Position numbers and translations under genes: made by a program | Part shown: piece after piece, positions 44,986 to 56,660 of the stretch | Layout of the letters: the number at the start of each line of letters is the position of its first letter | How positions within the stretch are numbered: the first letter of the stretch is position 1 | NCBI GenBank assembly: GCA_027886175.1 | Contig: JAJNNQ010000031.1 | Span: 2,642,501-2,706,500, forward strand | Direction of reading: 5' to 3' | DNA length: 64,000 bases | From: Phylloscopus collybita | Taxonomy: Eukaryota > Chordata > Aves > Passeriformes > Phylloscopidae | The notes under the pieces: model-generated | The model's database searches: none | The model's input: only the letters and a program-made list of their open reading frames with translations | What the model was told of the DNA's origin: nothing

Positions 44986-46852
44986 GTGTCTCTCACCCTT
45001 AGAAAAAGAAAAAAAAAAAAAAAATACAAGGAGAGCCAAAGCTTCACATCCCAGCCCCAATCCATGTTTTCATGCCCTGTGCAGTCGTGTACTGCATCCC
45101 CACCCTTCTCATCTCCCCTGCTGCCTGCCCCAGTTCTCCAACAGCAGCAGGGGAGGGCCTTTCCCTAAAAAAACAGCACTAGTTCATCATGTACTCACCC
45201 ATATATACATAAATATAAAATACAGCATAAAATAGAGTATATAGCATATAACTCTGACGTGGTTTCAGCTTACACGTATGGCCTGACGTGCCTGTGTGTT
45301 ACTCCTATGTGTAAACTCCTAGAATATTTTCCTATGTTAATTTCTGATTTCTCTAGTCTATATTATTTAATATTCTGTGTTTCTAAGTTAATCTCTAATT
45401 TCTCCATTTCAAAATCCTCCATTTTTTCCCTTAAGAATCAGTCTGTGGCAATTTGGTCAGGAACCTTTGGAGTGCCGGATGTTTGTCCCTGGGATCCTCC
45501 ATGGAATGGGTGGTTAAAGAGGTGTTTTGTGCCCTTCCAAACTCAGTCCTGGGATTCCCCTGGAGAAGCAGCTTCAGCTTGTGTGAGCTGAATTGCAGAG
45601 ACAAACCCCAGTGTTGAAGTTGCAGCATAAGCTGTTCCAGCCCGTGCAGTTCTCATTTTTTTTTCCCAGGCCGTGCTGGCTGGAATCATCTCCAAGCAGA
45701 GACTTGAGATCCCTGGGTTGGTAGTGCAGGAACGTGGCATCCATTTCCCTTTCTCCATAGATTTTTGAATGCAAATCTGTAAATAAGAGCTTGGCAACCA
45801 CTGTGTGCACACATGGAGTGCACTGAGCTTTGAAGCACCTTTGATGTTCCAAGAGTTAATCCAGAGCCAGTCAGAGCTTCGGGGTGATGATTTACAGATT
45901 TATTGAGCTGTGCACTTGTATTTGTGAAATGGTGCTTCTCAATCCTCCTCAGGTGAGCTCTGCTCTTGTGCCATGCTGATAATGGAGCCCTTTGTATGAA
46001 AACAAGACATCAGTAGAATAAAAGATTTTCCTTTACATTCTCCAATCGTAGAGGTTATTGATTGTAACCATGGCCGTGTCAGGCAGTGCATTTTTAGATG
46101 ATTACTTCATACCTCAGGTGATGTGATGCACCATAAAGATGATGGATGGTGATTTGCACTTCCAGGACCTTCCAAGTGAAGCCTGAATAATCCCTGTGGG
46201 GGATTTTTTTTCCACCCTTACAGCAATTCCAAAACTGTTGGCCTTCTCCTGAAACAACAGAATCTGCCCGACTATCCCTTCAGTGCTGCCTTACCCAGTT
46301 CCTAATAATGACATTTATTTCCCATTGATTAAATTCCCTCTGGCGTAGCTCCTGCAGGCAGAGCAGTGTGTGAGCAGACATTATGAAGTTAGTAAACACT
46401 ATAAAGTGTGAAAGCATTTGCTGCAGGAGCTGTAGTCTAAACATTCCAGGAGAAAGCAGGATTCCAGCTCTAGTCTTGGCTTTGCCTCTGAATATGATTG
46501 TAACCTTGGGCAAAGCTCTTCAGTTTGCCTCTCCTTAGTTGATTTAATTTGTGTAGCAGGATAATGAGACTTAGCAAGTCTCATCCTTTTTTTTTTTAAA
46601 TTTTTTTTTTTTTTTCTGCTGGGCTGGTGATGGGGAGAGGGTGGAAGGGAGGGGGAGAAACTGGTTGGAGAATGGAGGGGGGAGGGAGAGATCCACACAT
46701 CCCTGCTGGATTGACTCTGGAAAAGTGAGGCTGAGGCTGAGTCTTCACTAAGTTCTGCTCAACTCTGTGTTAGAGGCTTGCTTGAAGAGGGAAGTGCGTG
46801 TAACACCAGAGAGGTGCTGCCATGGACTGAGCTGCTTGGAAACCTTGAGGGA
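44986..46852. other. Unique noncoding stretch
   Basis: Simple tracts only: A15 near 45009, T10 near 45657, and a T-rich run at about 46588-46617 followed by a GGGAGG-rich patch. No gene recognised. Confidence 0.5.
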
Positions 46853-47128
46853 AATAACATCCTCAGGATGAGAGGAAATGGCCCCAGGTTGTGCCAGGGG
46901 AGGTTTAGTTTGGATACTGGGAACGATTTCTTCACTGAAAGAGTGGTCAGGCATTGGCACAGCTGCCCAGGGAGGAGGTGGGGTGACCATCCCTGGAGCT
47001 GTTCAGAACCCATGTACATGTGTCCCTTGGGGACATGGGACAGTGGTGGCCCTGGCAGTGCTGGGGAATGGTGGGACTCATTGATCTTAGAGGGCTTTTC
47101 CAACCTAAAACCATTCCATGGCTCTCTG
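46853..47128 (+). mobile_element. CR1 LINE 3' fragment (second subfamily)
   Basis: Plus-strand order: AGGTTTAGTTTGGATACTGG (about 46902), TCAGGCATTGGCACAGCTGC (about 46948), CCCAGGGAGGAGGTGGGGTG, TGTGTCCCTTGGGGACATGG (about 47019), GGCAGTGCTGGGGAATGGTG, and the end TTCCAACCTAAAACCATTCC. Confidence 0.94.
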
Positions 47129-48802
47129 ATAGCAAATTGCCAGGGCTATGATGAGCTCCAGCCCAGGGCTTTCACCCCCTCTCCCTGGCATCCCTTTTTA
47201 TTTCTTTTACATTAACGCTAAACCATTCCCTCCAAGAAATCCAGTGAACTCTGGCTTCAGGACGAGCCTGCCTCTCTGCTTCCCACCTGGCTCTTTTTCT
47301 CTCTGTTTTCTTGTCCCCACTGGGAGATTCACAGACATGAAAGAAATTAAAGGCTTATTTCATTTCCCAATCCATCTTCTGGCAGAAGCTGCCCCGTTCC
47401 CCACTGTGCAGGTACGAGGGCTCTTGCCCAGTCATGTTTTAGAGAGTGGGGATTAACTGCTTGCTTGGGAGCGTGTTTGAAGCTGAAACCTTTCACTGTC
47501 AGGAAGTTGTTCTTCAAATTCAACCTGAATTATCTTTCTTAATTTAATCACACCACTCCCAGCTATGCCCAGTGAGCTGCACTAAATCTTTCCTTTCCAT
47601 CCTTTCTGTTTACATCCTTCACGTGTGTGTTGACAGACACATTGCCCACAGGTATTGCTTGGCTTCACTATGTGTATTTAATTGAAATGCTTCTAATTAT
47701 TCCTCCCAAATCCACCTCTGTGGCCCCTGCTTTGTTTTTCTTTTACTTTTTCTGTGCCAAGTTTGCAGCAGCTTGTTGATTAAAATGATTTGCAAAAGTG
47801 TGTTCGGTGCCCAAGTTTTGGGAAAGCTGGAGCAAGAGAGGGAGGCCACATCAACATGAGCAAATCATTAATTTTCTAAATTCTTGCAGAGCTTTGGTGT
47901 CTGTGTGAAATTAATTATCCTACTTGTGTTCTCCTAATCCTCTGGCTTGTCTGTGGGTTGTCACTGGGAGTGTTTAAGGGCTAAAACTGAAGGCTTCCAC
48001 TGAAAGTTCTCAAAGTGGGTTGGAATCTCTCTCCTAACACAGCCTGAACCTCTGCCATCCCCTAGCATCGGCCACAGCACCAGCTTCTACATGTTCAGCT
48101 CAGTTTTGATCTCATAATCTTTTTCCTCTTTGCCTAGAGGGAGATCTAGAAAGGTTTCTCTGCTGCAGCCTGAAGCAAATTAGCAGCAGATTTCTTTCCC
48201 TGGCACTGTTCAGCCACTCTGCACCTTCCATTGGTTTCACCAATGGATATCAGAGGGAAACTGGGGAGCTGGATATCACCATCCCAGGAAGGATACCAGA
48301 GGGAAGCTGGAGAGCTGGGATCAAGGCCTTGTGGAACTCAGCACAAGTTCTCCTGCAGTTCTAGCACATCTCAAAGTCCCAGAGGCAGGAAATTAGAAAT
48401 GAGTGTTGGGCAGGATGAAAAAAAAATGTTACCAACACCAGTAGGGAAATAAAAATTAGGGACCAAATGCTCTGCAAGCTCATCCAGTTTGTGTTTATGC
48501 TTTGATGCCTTTGGTTGTACATGGATGTCTGGGATGGTTTAAAAGGGAAACCTCTGGCCAGGAAAATGAGGGGAGAGTTCTGTTCCACCAAGTAATTGTT
48601 TTCCCTACAGACTGACATTCAAAGCTCCCAACCCTCTGCAAAACCCACACAGGCTGGTTGTTACCTCTGGTTGTTTTGGACAGGACCTGGCCAGAACCCC
48701 AAAAGAGGGCCAGGGCAATTCCCTCCTCTCTGCTCCATTCAGAAATGGATCTCTGCTATGTCCAGAAATGGGGCAGAAGGCTGAGGCTTGGGCTCATTGT
48801 CA
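47129..48802. other. Unique noncoding stretch
   Basis: Contains only a small tandem duplication (48245-48336). No transposon or gene recognised in 1.7 kb. Confidence 0.5.
48245..48336. repeat. 46-bp imperfect tandem duplication
   Basis: GGATATCAGAGGGAAACTGG at 48245 and GGATACCAGAGGGAAGCTGG at 48291, with a matching GAGCTGG downstream in both. Two copies. Confidence 0.75.
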
Positions 48803-48975
48803 TGGAATGTCAGCATGTTTGGGCTGGAAGGGACATCAAGGATTATCCAGTGCCACCCCCTGCCATGGGCAGGGACACCTTCCACTGTCCCAGGCTGCTC
48901 CAAGCCCCATCCAACCCAGCCTTGGACATTTCCAGGGATCCAGGGGCAGCCACAGCTGCTCTGGGCACCCAGTGT
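48803..48975 (-). mobile_element. CR1 LINE 3' fragment, minus strand
   Basis: Tail CATGGAATGTCAGCATG, GGGCTGGAAGGGACATCAAG, CCATGGGCAGGGACACCTTC, TCCAGGGATCCAGGGGCAGC (about 48932) and the right edge GCTCTGGGCACCC. It lies in the same orientation 250 bp from the next CR1; the two are separate insertions, since each has its own 3' end. Confidence 0.93.
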
Positions 48976-49221
48976 TTCAGTTTTATTATTAGGAGATCAC
49001 AGTTCCAAAAATGATCCTTAAAGATTTCCAGGTACAATGCCTCTTCTACAACCAGAGCAACGAACACCAGACATATAAATACTCCACACCAGGATAAAAT
49101 ACCCTAGCACAAGAAAGTGGGGATTTTAAAAGGAAATTCTAATGTTTTCTTTTTTTTTAATAACCCAGGCACACAATCTCATTAAATGCACACAGGGTAG
49201 GAGTAGCTCCTGTTTTGGTGT
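48976..49221. other. Short unique spacer
   Basis: AT-rich spacer between two CR1 tails. Confidence 0.5.
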
Positions 49222-49495
49222 CATGGAATCATGGAATGGTTTGGGTTGGAAGGGACCTTAAAGATCATCCTGTGCCATGGGCAGGGACACTTTCCACTGT
49301 CCCAGGCTGCTCCAAGCCCCATCCAACCTGGCCTTGGACACCTCCAGGGATCCAGGGGCAGCCTCAGCTTCCCTGGGCACCCTGTACTAGAGCCTCCCTG
49401 CCCTCACAGGGAAGAGTTTCCTCTCAATATCCCACCTAACCCTGCCCTCTGGCATCAGGAAGCCATTCCCCATTGTCCTTTCACTACAAGAGCTC
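49222..49495 (-). mobile_element. CR1 LINE 3' fragment, minus strand
   Basis: A well-kept 3' end: ATGGAATCATGGAATGGTTT, GGGTTGGAAGGGACCTTAAA (about 49243), CCATGGGCAGGGACACTTTC, CCATCCAACCTGGCCTTGGA, then CCCTCACAGGGAAGAGTTTC and CATTGTCCTTTCACTACAAG. About 270 bp. Confidence 0.95.
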
Positions 49496-49760
49496 CATAC
49501 ATTACACAGAACAAAATTTTATCAACTAGAACAGCAATTTCACCGTGAAAAAAAAATTATTTACTGTTGAATATAGTAATTGAATTAAATAAATGCCTAA
49601 GTAAACACTTAAATCCCCAGATTTTGGTCTAATTTCAATTTGAGAACGTTAAAAACCTCAAGCAAACTAAAAAAAAAAAAAAAAAAAAAAGGTCAGAAAT
49701 CTCCTACACTTCCCCTGCCTGGCAACTCTGGTGTTGAGTTGAAAAGTTGTGATTTGGTGG
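49496..49760. other. Unique spacer with poly-A tract
   Basis: An A22 run at about 49669-49690 faces the T-rich tract that starts at 49761. The two could pair in single-stranded DNA or RNA as a hairpin with a loop of about 70 nt. Confidence 0.6.
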
Positions 49761-49920
49761 TTTTTTTTTTTTTCCCTTTTCCTTTTTTTTTTTTTTTTTT
49801 TTTGTTTTGTTTTGTTTTGTTTTTGTGTTGTTTTTTGGGCTTTTTTTTTTTTTTTTGGTTTTGTTTTTGTTTTTGGCTTTTTTTTTTGTTTTTGGGTTTT
49901 TGTTTATTTGTTTTGTTTTG

Positions 49921-49972
<52 letters not shown>

Positions 49973-49980
49973 TGTGTGTG
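49761..49980. repeat. T-rich low-complexity array with (TTTTG)n and (GT)n
   Basis: About 220 bp that are almost only T and G on the plus strand: long T runs, TTTTG units (about 49800-49825 and 49856-49915), a T run of about 38 (about 49922-49959) and finally about ten GT units. The long Phe-rich and Lys-rich open frames here are artefacts of this composition. Confidence 0.95.
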
Positions 49981-50569
49981 GCTTTTTCCTGTTCCAAACC
50001 AATTCCCCAACTTCCCAACTTCCAGAGCATCTGTCCCCAAGCTGCCAACTCCCAGGCACTGGGGGTGCCCTGCTGTCCTTCCCCCCCGTGCTCTGCAGCA
50101 AAGCCCAGGAAGGTCCCAGCACTGGGGCTCGGGGGGTTAAAGGAACTGAACTTGTCAAGACATTTCTGCCTCCTCTGGAGGAGTTGTTTGTTGTGTCGTT
50201 GGGTGCTGCAGGGTATCAGTCACTCTGAAGGGGAGGATGTCCAGGCAGTGCCACAGCCAGACAGTGACTGGCACTGCCAGTAAATCATTGTGTCAAGGCT
50301 TGGCTCTGCAGCAGCGCCCAGGGAATTGTGTGATTGTTTGGAAGCAACTGGAGCGTTTGGGGTTTATCAGCCCGCGATGAAATGATCAATTTGGGCCTCC
50401 TTGATGGCACTCAGCAGGGGTTTGGACAGGAGGAATCAGACCTGCCTGGCTCTGGGAGGGGGGTTCACAGAGCTTCTCTCTGTTTTAGGTGGGATGGTGG
50501 TGCCCTTGGTGCTCTGGAGTATTTTTGGTACAAAGCAGTGAAGGAAAATGTTTTTTTCCGTGTACTTGG
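49981..50569. other. Unique noncoding stretch
   Basis: Contains TCTCTCTGTTTTAG|GTGGG (about 50476-50495), which looks like a splice acceptor, but no donor-bounded exon follows before the CR1. Nothing else recognised. Confidence 0.45.
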
Positions 50570-50972
50570 GAAGGATGAGAGATTTGGGATTGTTCAGCCT
50601 GGAGAAAAAAAGGCTCTGGGGTGACCTTAGAGCCCTTTGCAGGGCCTAAAGGGGCTCCAGGAGAGTTGGAGAGGGACTGGGGACAAGGATGGAGGGACAG
50701 GACACAGGGAATGGCTCCCACTGCCAGAGGGCAGGGATGGGTGGGAGATTGGGAATTGGGAATTCCTGGCTGGGAGGGTGGGCAGGCCCTGGCACAGGGT
50801 GCCCAGAGCAGCTGTGGCTGCTCCTGGATCCCTGGCAGTGCCCAAGGCCAGGCTGGACAGGGCTTGGAGCAGCCTGGGACAGTGGAAGTTGTCCCTGCCC
50901 ATGGCAGGGGGTGGCACTGGATAATGTTTGATGTCCTTTCCAACCCAGTGCAGTTTGGGATTCTGTGATTAA
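50570..50972 (+). mobile_element. CR1 LINE 3' fragment, about 400 bp
   Basis: The longest plus-strand CR1 here: TTGTTCAGCCTGGAGAAAAA (about 50589), AAGGGGCTCCAGGAGAGTTG, TGGGAATTGGGAATTCCTGG (about 50752), GGCACAGGGTGCCCAGAGCA, GTGCCCAAGGCCAGGCTGGA, GGGGGTGGCACTGGATAATG and the tail GTTTGGGATTCTGTGATT. The 193-codon minus-strand open frame over it is antisense CR1, not a gene. Confidence 0.95.
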
Positions 50973-51339
50973 AGTTCTGTTTGAGTAGGCTCTGAGATTC
51001 CACATCCCAAAGGAGCCAGGGCAGATCTTGAAAAAATATTGTATGCCTTACCCCCACGGATATCAAGGTTTAACTTTTTAATTCTTCTCAGGCAAGGTGT
51101 GAACACGAGTTACCAGTTGACCTCCAAATGGCAAAAGGCTTTTCAGTTCTAGGTATAAAAACTAAAATTGAAAATCTAAAATTCAGTGCATTCAGAAATG
51201 TAACCTTTTTCAATGATAAAGCCAATTTAAAGAGCAAAACATCTCTGTTAATTTGCAGATATCATGGTTGGTAAGGAACCAGAGCAGCACTAAGGGGCCA
51301 GGCCCTACTTTAGAGACAAAAAGCCTGGAATTTGTTAGG
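50973..51339. other. Unique noncoding stretch
   Basis: AT-rich spacer between two plus-strand CR1 pieces. Nothing recognised. Confidence 0.5.
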
Positions 51340-51422
51340 GATGAAGGAGGAAAGCAATGGAGTTGGACTTTGATGATCCTTGTGGGTCCCTTCAGATGAG
51401 GATATTCCATGATTCCATAGGT
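51340..51422 (+). mobile_element. CR1 LINE 3' tail fragment (third subfamily type)
   Basis: TTGGACTTTGATGATCCTTG (about 51364), GGGTCCCTTCAGATGAGGAT and ATTCCATGATTCCATAG. The GATGATCCTTGTGGGTCCCTTC ending is like the copies at 17045 and 61690. Confidence 0.82.
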
Positions 51423-51692
51423 GACAGGTGTGGCTCAGGCCACCCCTATTTCCATCCCCCTTGAGACTGAGCCCACAGATCCCCCTTTCCTTTGCAGGTA
51501 ACTTAAAAAGTGCTGTTTTCCTTTCCTGCTGCCTGCTACCCCATGAGCCCTGCCCCCCCAAAAATCTGGGGAAAAAAAAAAAAAATCCCCAAACCTAAAC
51601 CCAAAACAACAAAACAATCCTCAGGGAGAAGCCCAGCAGGGAGATTTCTGCCTGTGAGAGAAGCCTCGCAAGAACACCTGGAAAGCCTCTTT

Positions 51693-51696
<4 letters not shown>
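51423..51696. other. Short unique spacer
   Basis: Contains an A13 run near 51573. Nothing else recognised. Confidence 0.5.

Positions 51697-51744
<48 letters not shown>
51697..51744. repeat. poly-T tract, 48 bp
   Basis: An uninterrupted run of 48 T residues, the longest homopolymer in the window. The exact length is uncertain in any assembly. Confidence 0.9.
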
Positions 51745-52457
51745 CTTATTTGAGCCTCGCTCCCTCTGTTCTTTCATCTTGTTCACCTCAGGTTCCTCCC
51801 ACCCCCTCTGCTCCTTCCTCGGAGCCTTTCCTTGCCATTGATTTGCAGAGCCCTGCCAAGGAGTTTTGGCTCGGGAAGGCAGCGCAGATGCCTCCGAGAG
51901 GCTGCGGGGAGCAGGGAGGATCCTGGTGCCCGCCCTGGGTAACCCTGCCTCAGCCACTGAGGTGCCACTCATCCCAGCTAATTGTGCTCCAGCTCAAAGG
52001 CAGAGCCTCCCCTGGCGCCTCCTTTAAATAATTTGGATGTATATCCAGCGAGCCCTCCGTGTTTCATCTCCTCTCCTTCCTTCTGCCTATTTGTTTATCT
52101 GTCCTCAGGCTCCCAGCTCCCTGCAGTAAAAACCAGCCACTTCCTGCATGGCAGGTAATATGGAAATGGGGGCTGCTTTTCCTTTCAAATTCCTTCAGTG
52201 GTGGTTTTCATTTGATTTTTCGAAAATAGAAGCAGAAGATCCCTATCATCGGTGCCTAGGAAAACCTTGGAGTAACTCCGGAGCAGTTTAAGGCTGCAAA
52301 TAGGGGATTTTTTTGGGGGGGTTAGCAGCCTGAATTTGACCTTCTAAGCAGGGACCTTTAGGTGCTGGAAGTGACCAGGGGGTTTCTGACAGGCTGAGGT
52401 GTTGTTCCCTTCCCAGGGTGAAAATCCTTGGGAACCCAGTGCTGCCCTTGTTTGCCT
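51745..52457. other. Unique noncoding stretch
   Basis: The first 200 bp are moderately GC-rich with a few CpGs (about 51870-51930). A G8 run lies near 52315. No element recognised before the LTR. Confidence 0.5.
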
Positions 52458-52463
52458 CAGTTG

Positions 52464-52773
52464 TGTAGCCATGGTTTGTGCTGTGATGTTTGGGTTTCTC
52501 TGAAACTCTTTCCCAGACACTGTTCTGCCAACAAGAGACACGTTTTCCTAACTGTAACCTGTGTTTGCATTGCTTTCCCTAGGAGGGACTTCTTCTTGAT
52601 GTCCCTCTGACTTGACCAATGTAGTTGAAGAAGTTTGTCTTTCTTTCTTCCACCCCTTGGGTGGTTCTTTCTAAAACAGTATAAAGGGAAGAAATTCCTG
52701 GGTAATAAAGATTGGAGTCATTGTCAGCCCTCTGACCTCGGAGTCCGTGTCGTTGTCATCTTGAACAGCGTCA
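52464..52773 (+). mobile_element. LTR family A, solo copy 3
   Basis: A 310-bp LTR from TGTAGCCATGG to ACAGCGTCA. Flanks CAGTTG (52458-52463) and TAGTTG (52774-52779) form a 6-bp duplication with one mismatch. TATAAA (52680-52685) precedes AATAAA (52704-52709). A small TTTC duplication near 52642-52650 distinguishes it from copies 1 and 2. No internal viral sequence adjoins. Confidence 0.93.
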
Positions 52774-52779
52774 TAGTTG

Positions 52780-53231
52780 TGTCCTGGTGTTCCTCCTGTG
52801 GTGTCCAATGTGTCACATCCCAGTGCAGCCCAGGGTGACCCCACAGGGCTCTTGGTGGCAAGGCAGGTGGCAAGGAATGCTTTTCCCTAGGCCAATGGGG
52901 GAGGGCATTTGGGAGCCAAAATCACACAGCAGGTTGTTTCCCATCCCGCTTGGGCCTGGCAGAATGAACTCCTCTGCCTTTCATGGTTTTCACAGCATGA
53001 CTTGATTGCTCTGGTTTAGTTACCTGAATGTCAAATTTTAGTTGAGGTATGGAGTAATTTCTGCTGATTCTCCACTTCCCCTTCCCCTCTTGGAAAATCC
53101 ATCTTGGGTTTCTTTCTGCTGTTCATTCTGCCAATCCATTTGTCATTGCTTAGAAACTCCTGGTACTGTAAGGATTGCTCCCTTTAAGGAGGTGAAATCC
53201 ATTTGTCTTTCTCATAAGCTGAGACAAAAAT
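52780..53231. other. Unique noncoding stretch
   Basis: Nothing recognised between LTR copy 3 and the CR1 tail. Confidence 0.5.
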
Positions 53232-53330
53232 CAGAGAATCAGAGAATCCCAGACTGGCTGGGTCAGAGGGGACCTTAAAGCTCATCTTCTTCCACCCCCT
53301 GCCGTGGGTAGGGACACCTGGGGTATCCAA
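53232..53330 (-). mobile_element. CR1 LINE 3' tail, minus strand
   Basis: AGAGAATCAGAGAATCCCAG tail, AGAGGGGACCTTAAAGCTCA (about 53265) and CCCCTGCCGTGGGTAGGGAC (about 53297). It breaks off after about 100 bp. Confidence 0.88.
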
Positions 53331-56300
53331 AGGTGTGGGTGAAGATGGGTCAGTGGAATTTTTCCCATCAGATGATGTCTTTACTGTGCACTGAGCACAA
53401 TTTAGAGACACCTGAGTTGCAATAACAGGCAGGGCTCGGCTGAGATGTGTTGGAGCAGGTCAGGTCAGCCCTGTGGGCTGCCCAGGCTAAAGGAATGTGA
53501 CTCCTGCAGCTTGTCCCTTCAGGAAGAAAAGGTCCTGCTTTCTTCCCCTTCTCTTCCTCCCTCCACCTTCCCTGCTCCAGCCCCTGTCAGATCCTTCTCT
53601 TGTGGTTTTAACCTGGCAGTGAAAACTCTTTTCTTCGGAGTTCTCCACCGGCTCATGCGCTGACCTGGTTCATGGGAGACGTCCAGGAGGCTGAAGGGAA
53701 GGGAGGGAAGGGGAGGACTGGCAGCTCTGTGCTTCAGCAGCACAAATCTGCTGGATCAGCCTTGCTCCTACAGCCCAGCAGGACTCCCCAGCTGAGGAAG
53801 GAGCAATTCCTGCTTGTTGCTTCTGGGACTTGAGCTTGCCTCCGAACATTTTGCTACCTTGTGATGTAGAATCCTTTGCACAGGTCGGTGGTGGGGGTCT
53901 GTGACACCCAGGAAATAGCCCAGTGCTCCACCTGATCTTCCTGGGACACAGAATTTTAAACCAAAGCACCACAGGAGCAGTTAAAACCCACGTTCTGTTG
54001 CCTCGTTAATTTGTTTGAATCCACATTGTCGCGCAGTCTGACAACACACAAAGGGTCTCTGCACACCCAAACCCAACGTTCATCTGTTGGCAGCTCCAAC
54101 ATCCATCTGACAGCTCTAGCCACAATTATCCAATCCTTTATTTGTTGTCTTGTTGTGGCACTTCTGATGATTATTTTTATCCTTTTGTCTGCCAGTCCCA
54201 ATAAAAGCAACAGCTGAGGTTCACGCGCCGTGACGTGAGTGTGGGAGCTGGGGGCTGGCCACGGTGCTCAGTGGAGTGATCACCACCAGCAGTGGCACGG
54301 GCTCTGTGTGTTAAAGCCCTGCTCCATAATTGAGAAGAAGGGGCAGAAATTCCAGAAATGCAGATTGACAAGTGCCTTGGCTCCTGAGTCCCCAAGGATT
54401 GTCACATGGCTGCAATCCTTCACTCGTCTCTTGGTAAACGCGATGTTTTGACGTTGGATTTTTTTTTTTTTTTTTCATTTCTGTACTTTCAGTAAAGAGC
54501 TTTACAACTGCATGAACTGAAAAAAATGTAGGTCCCATTCCATGAACTGGATCAGTGGGTGGCAAGGCATCTTTCTTTACTAATAGTCTCTCTTTACCAA
54601 TGTTTGTGAAGCTGTTTCTTTATGCAACATCTAGGACACAAAAAGAAGTATTTACGCAGATCAGGGGATTTCCCTTTGAGGGATGCAAAGGTGACAATTA
54701 TTTTGAGTAGATGAAATAAACTGGGAGAATAAGTAACTGGAAAAATGACATCATTGTGGTAAATAAAACCCTGGGAACTGGAGGAATGGTGGTGTTGGGA
54801 TCACAACAAATTTCGGCCTGGGATGGCTGCAGCAACCACTCCATTGGCCTCTGTATGGCAGAGTGTGGGTCATTAGTGCAATTAATCATCCCTAATTGCA
54901 GCATCCCTCTGAAGGAGTCCTTGTGCACCTCAGCAGTGGGAGGTGCTGGCAGTTCTCCTCCACTTCCCTTTGCTTACAGACTTCCAGGAGCATCATTTGC
55001 AAAGTTCACATTGACAAATCCCTGCTCTGGGTCCGTAGGGCCTCAATCCGTCATCCAACAACAGCATCAACATTTTTCCTGGGCTATTATCATCACTTCA
55101 GCTGCTGCAGCAATATATCCTGCACCAATACATCAAGGGGGATCATTTCAGATGGCCAGAAACATAAACAGCATTTTAAAAAAAATGTATCTTTTGGCAA
55201 TCTCCTTTCCTCTTGCTGTCGGTTGGTTTTATGAGGTAAAAACAACCTCATTTTCTGGGTTTGTCTTCATTTCCTCATTTACACAAAGCCAATCTGGTAT
55301 TTCCCAATTTTTTTTTTTTACCAGCCACCCAATGAGCCCTGAGTTACCACGTTCATTTCTCACTTTTTCTTTGCCTTTTGCTGCTCCTGAGCGTGGACTG
55401 TCGTGGTGGTAGGAAATGGTTGTATTTCCCCAGGCAGCAGGTGCTTATCTTGGTGGTTACGACACAACCCTGACAAAGCCTCTCACACAGCCAACAGCTC
55501 TCACAGGAAAATTGGAAATCTTGCTCTCCTTTAGCCAGGAATTCACTTTTTTTTTTTAAGGCAAACTGCAGCTGCAACACCTGAATTATGGCATGGTGAG
55601 ACTTTGGGTTACAGCTCCCTGTTCCCTTTTCCCATTCCCAGCACCAGCCGTGTTTTTATTCTTTCCATCAAGAGCCTGTCCCCATTTCCATGAAAGAACT
55701 TTATGTGCTGAGTCCTGCCTTCCCTCCTCTCCAATCTACGTGCATCGTTAAAGGGGCTTTCTTAATTTCCTGTTTTAGGCTTTCCTCAGAGGTTTCTCGT
55801 TCTGTTTCCCCTTCCCTGTAGCACACAAATATTCCTGCTGGCTGGAAAGAGCCTGGCTGGGTTTTTGGTTTTTTTTTTTTTTTTTTGCTGCAAGTTGGCA
55901 GCTCAGGTGATGCCAATTGGCTGCCTCTGCGTGTTCCAGCTGCAACTCTGGTGCCAGATGGCTCCACACACGTGCAGGGAGCTTGCTCTTCGTGCTCCTG
56001 GGTGAAAAATATCCCACTTGATGGTGGGGTTGGATAATCCCATCCCAAATGAGCCTTCCCAAAGCAAAGGTTCAGCTTTGTAGCTGGCGTGTCATTCAGG
56101 CACCCACCTTGCACAAGTTATCAGAGTGCAAAGAGTTTGGGCGGAGGATTCAAGTTTGGAGTCTCAGGGATGACTTGGGAGGGCAGCAGCCTGCAGAGAA
56201 TGGACTGAGAACAAAACATTGGCTCTTCTGCTGGCTGAAAATGGTTTCTTTTCCAAGATAAAACAAGCTGGGAATTGGAGTTATTGGCCCCATCAGAAAA

Positions 56301-56442
56301 ATCTCCGTGTCACGCAAAATGAAATTTTTTCTTTCAATTTTCTGGTTTGGTGGTGGTTGGTTTTTTTTTGTTTATTTTTTTTTTCCCATTTTCTTGAAAT
56401 AGAAATATATTTAACAGAACATTCCCATCCAGGTCAGTTCTA
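53331..56442. other. Unique noncoding stretch, about 3.1 kb
   Basis: No transposon recognised. Simple tracts: T18 near 54458, T11 near 55310, T12 near 55548, T19 near 55869. The 218-codon plus-strand open frame at 54756-55412 has no recognisable domain or codon signal. The part at about 54735-54900 is rich in TAAT-type cores and might be conserved noncoding DNA. Confidence 0.5.
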
Positions 56443-56660
56443 ACATCACAGAATCCCAGACTGGTTTGGGTTGGGAGGGACCTTAAAGCTCATCCCATCC
56501 CACCCCTGCCATGGGCAGGGACACCTCCCACTGTCCCAGGTTGCTCCGAGCCCCATCCAGCCTGGCCTGGAATTCTTCCAGGATGGAGCATCCTGACCCA
56601 ACCCATCATGTAGCTGGCAGAAAATATTTCCTCTAATGACAACAATCATGCACAGGCCTG
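56443..56660 (-). mobile_element. CR1 LINE 3' fragment, minus strand
   Basis: ACATCACAGAATCCCAGACT tail, GGGAGGGACCTTAAAGCTCA (about 56474), CCATGGGCAGGGACACCTCC, GAGCCCCATCCAGCCTGGCC. The body after about 56580 is strongly shortened relative to other copies. Confidence 0.92.

Noticed and set aside
49693..50283. Phe-rich plus-strand and Lys-rich minus-strand open frames
   Set aside because: They are translations of the T/G low-complexity tract.
50476..50495. Splice acceptor-like TCTCTCTGTTTTAG|GTGGG
   Set aside because: No downstream donor defines an exon before the CR1 begins.
50485..51066. 193-codon minus-strand open frame
   Set aside because: It lies antisense over a plus-strand CR1 3' region. 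Similar antisense peptides recur at the other CR1 copies.
54756..55412. 218-codon plus-strand open frame, the longest in unique sequence
   Set aside because: No recognisable domain, no promoter or splice context, and AT-rich homopolymer sections inside it (a T9 run is read as Phe). An open frame of this size is plausible by chance in 64 kb of six-frame translation.
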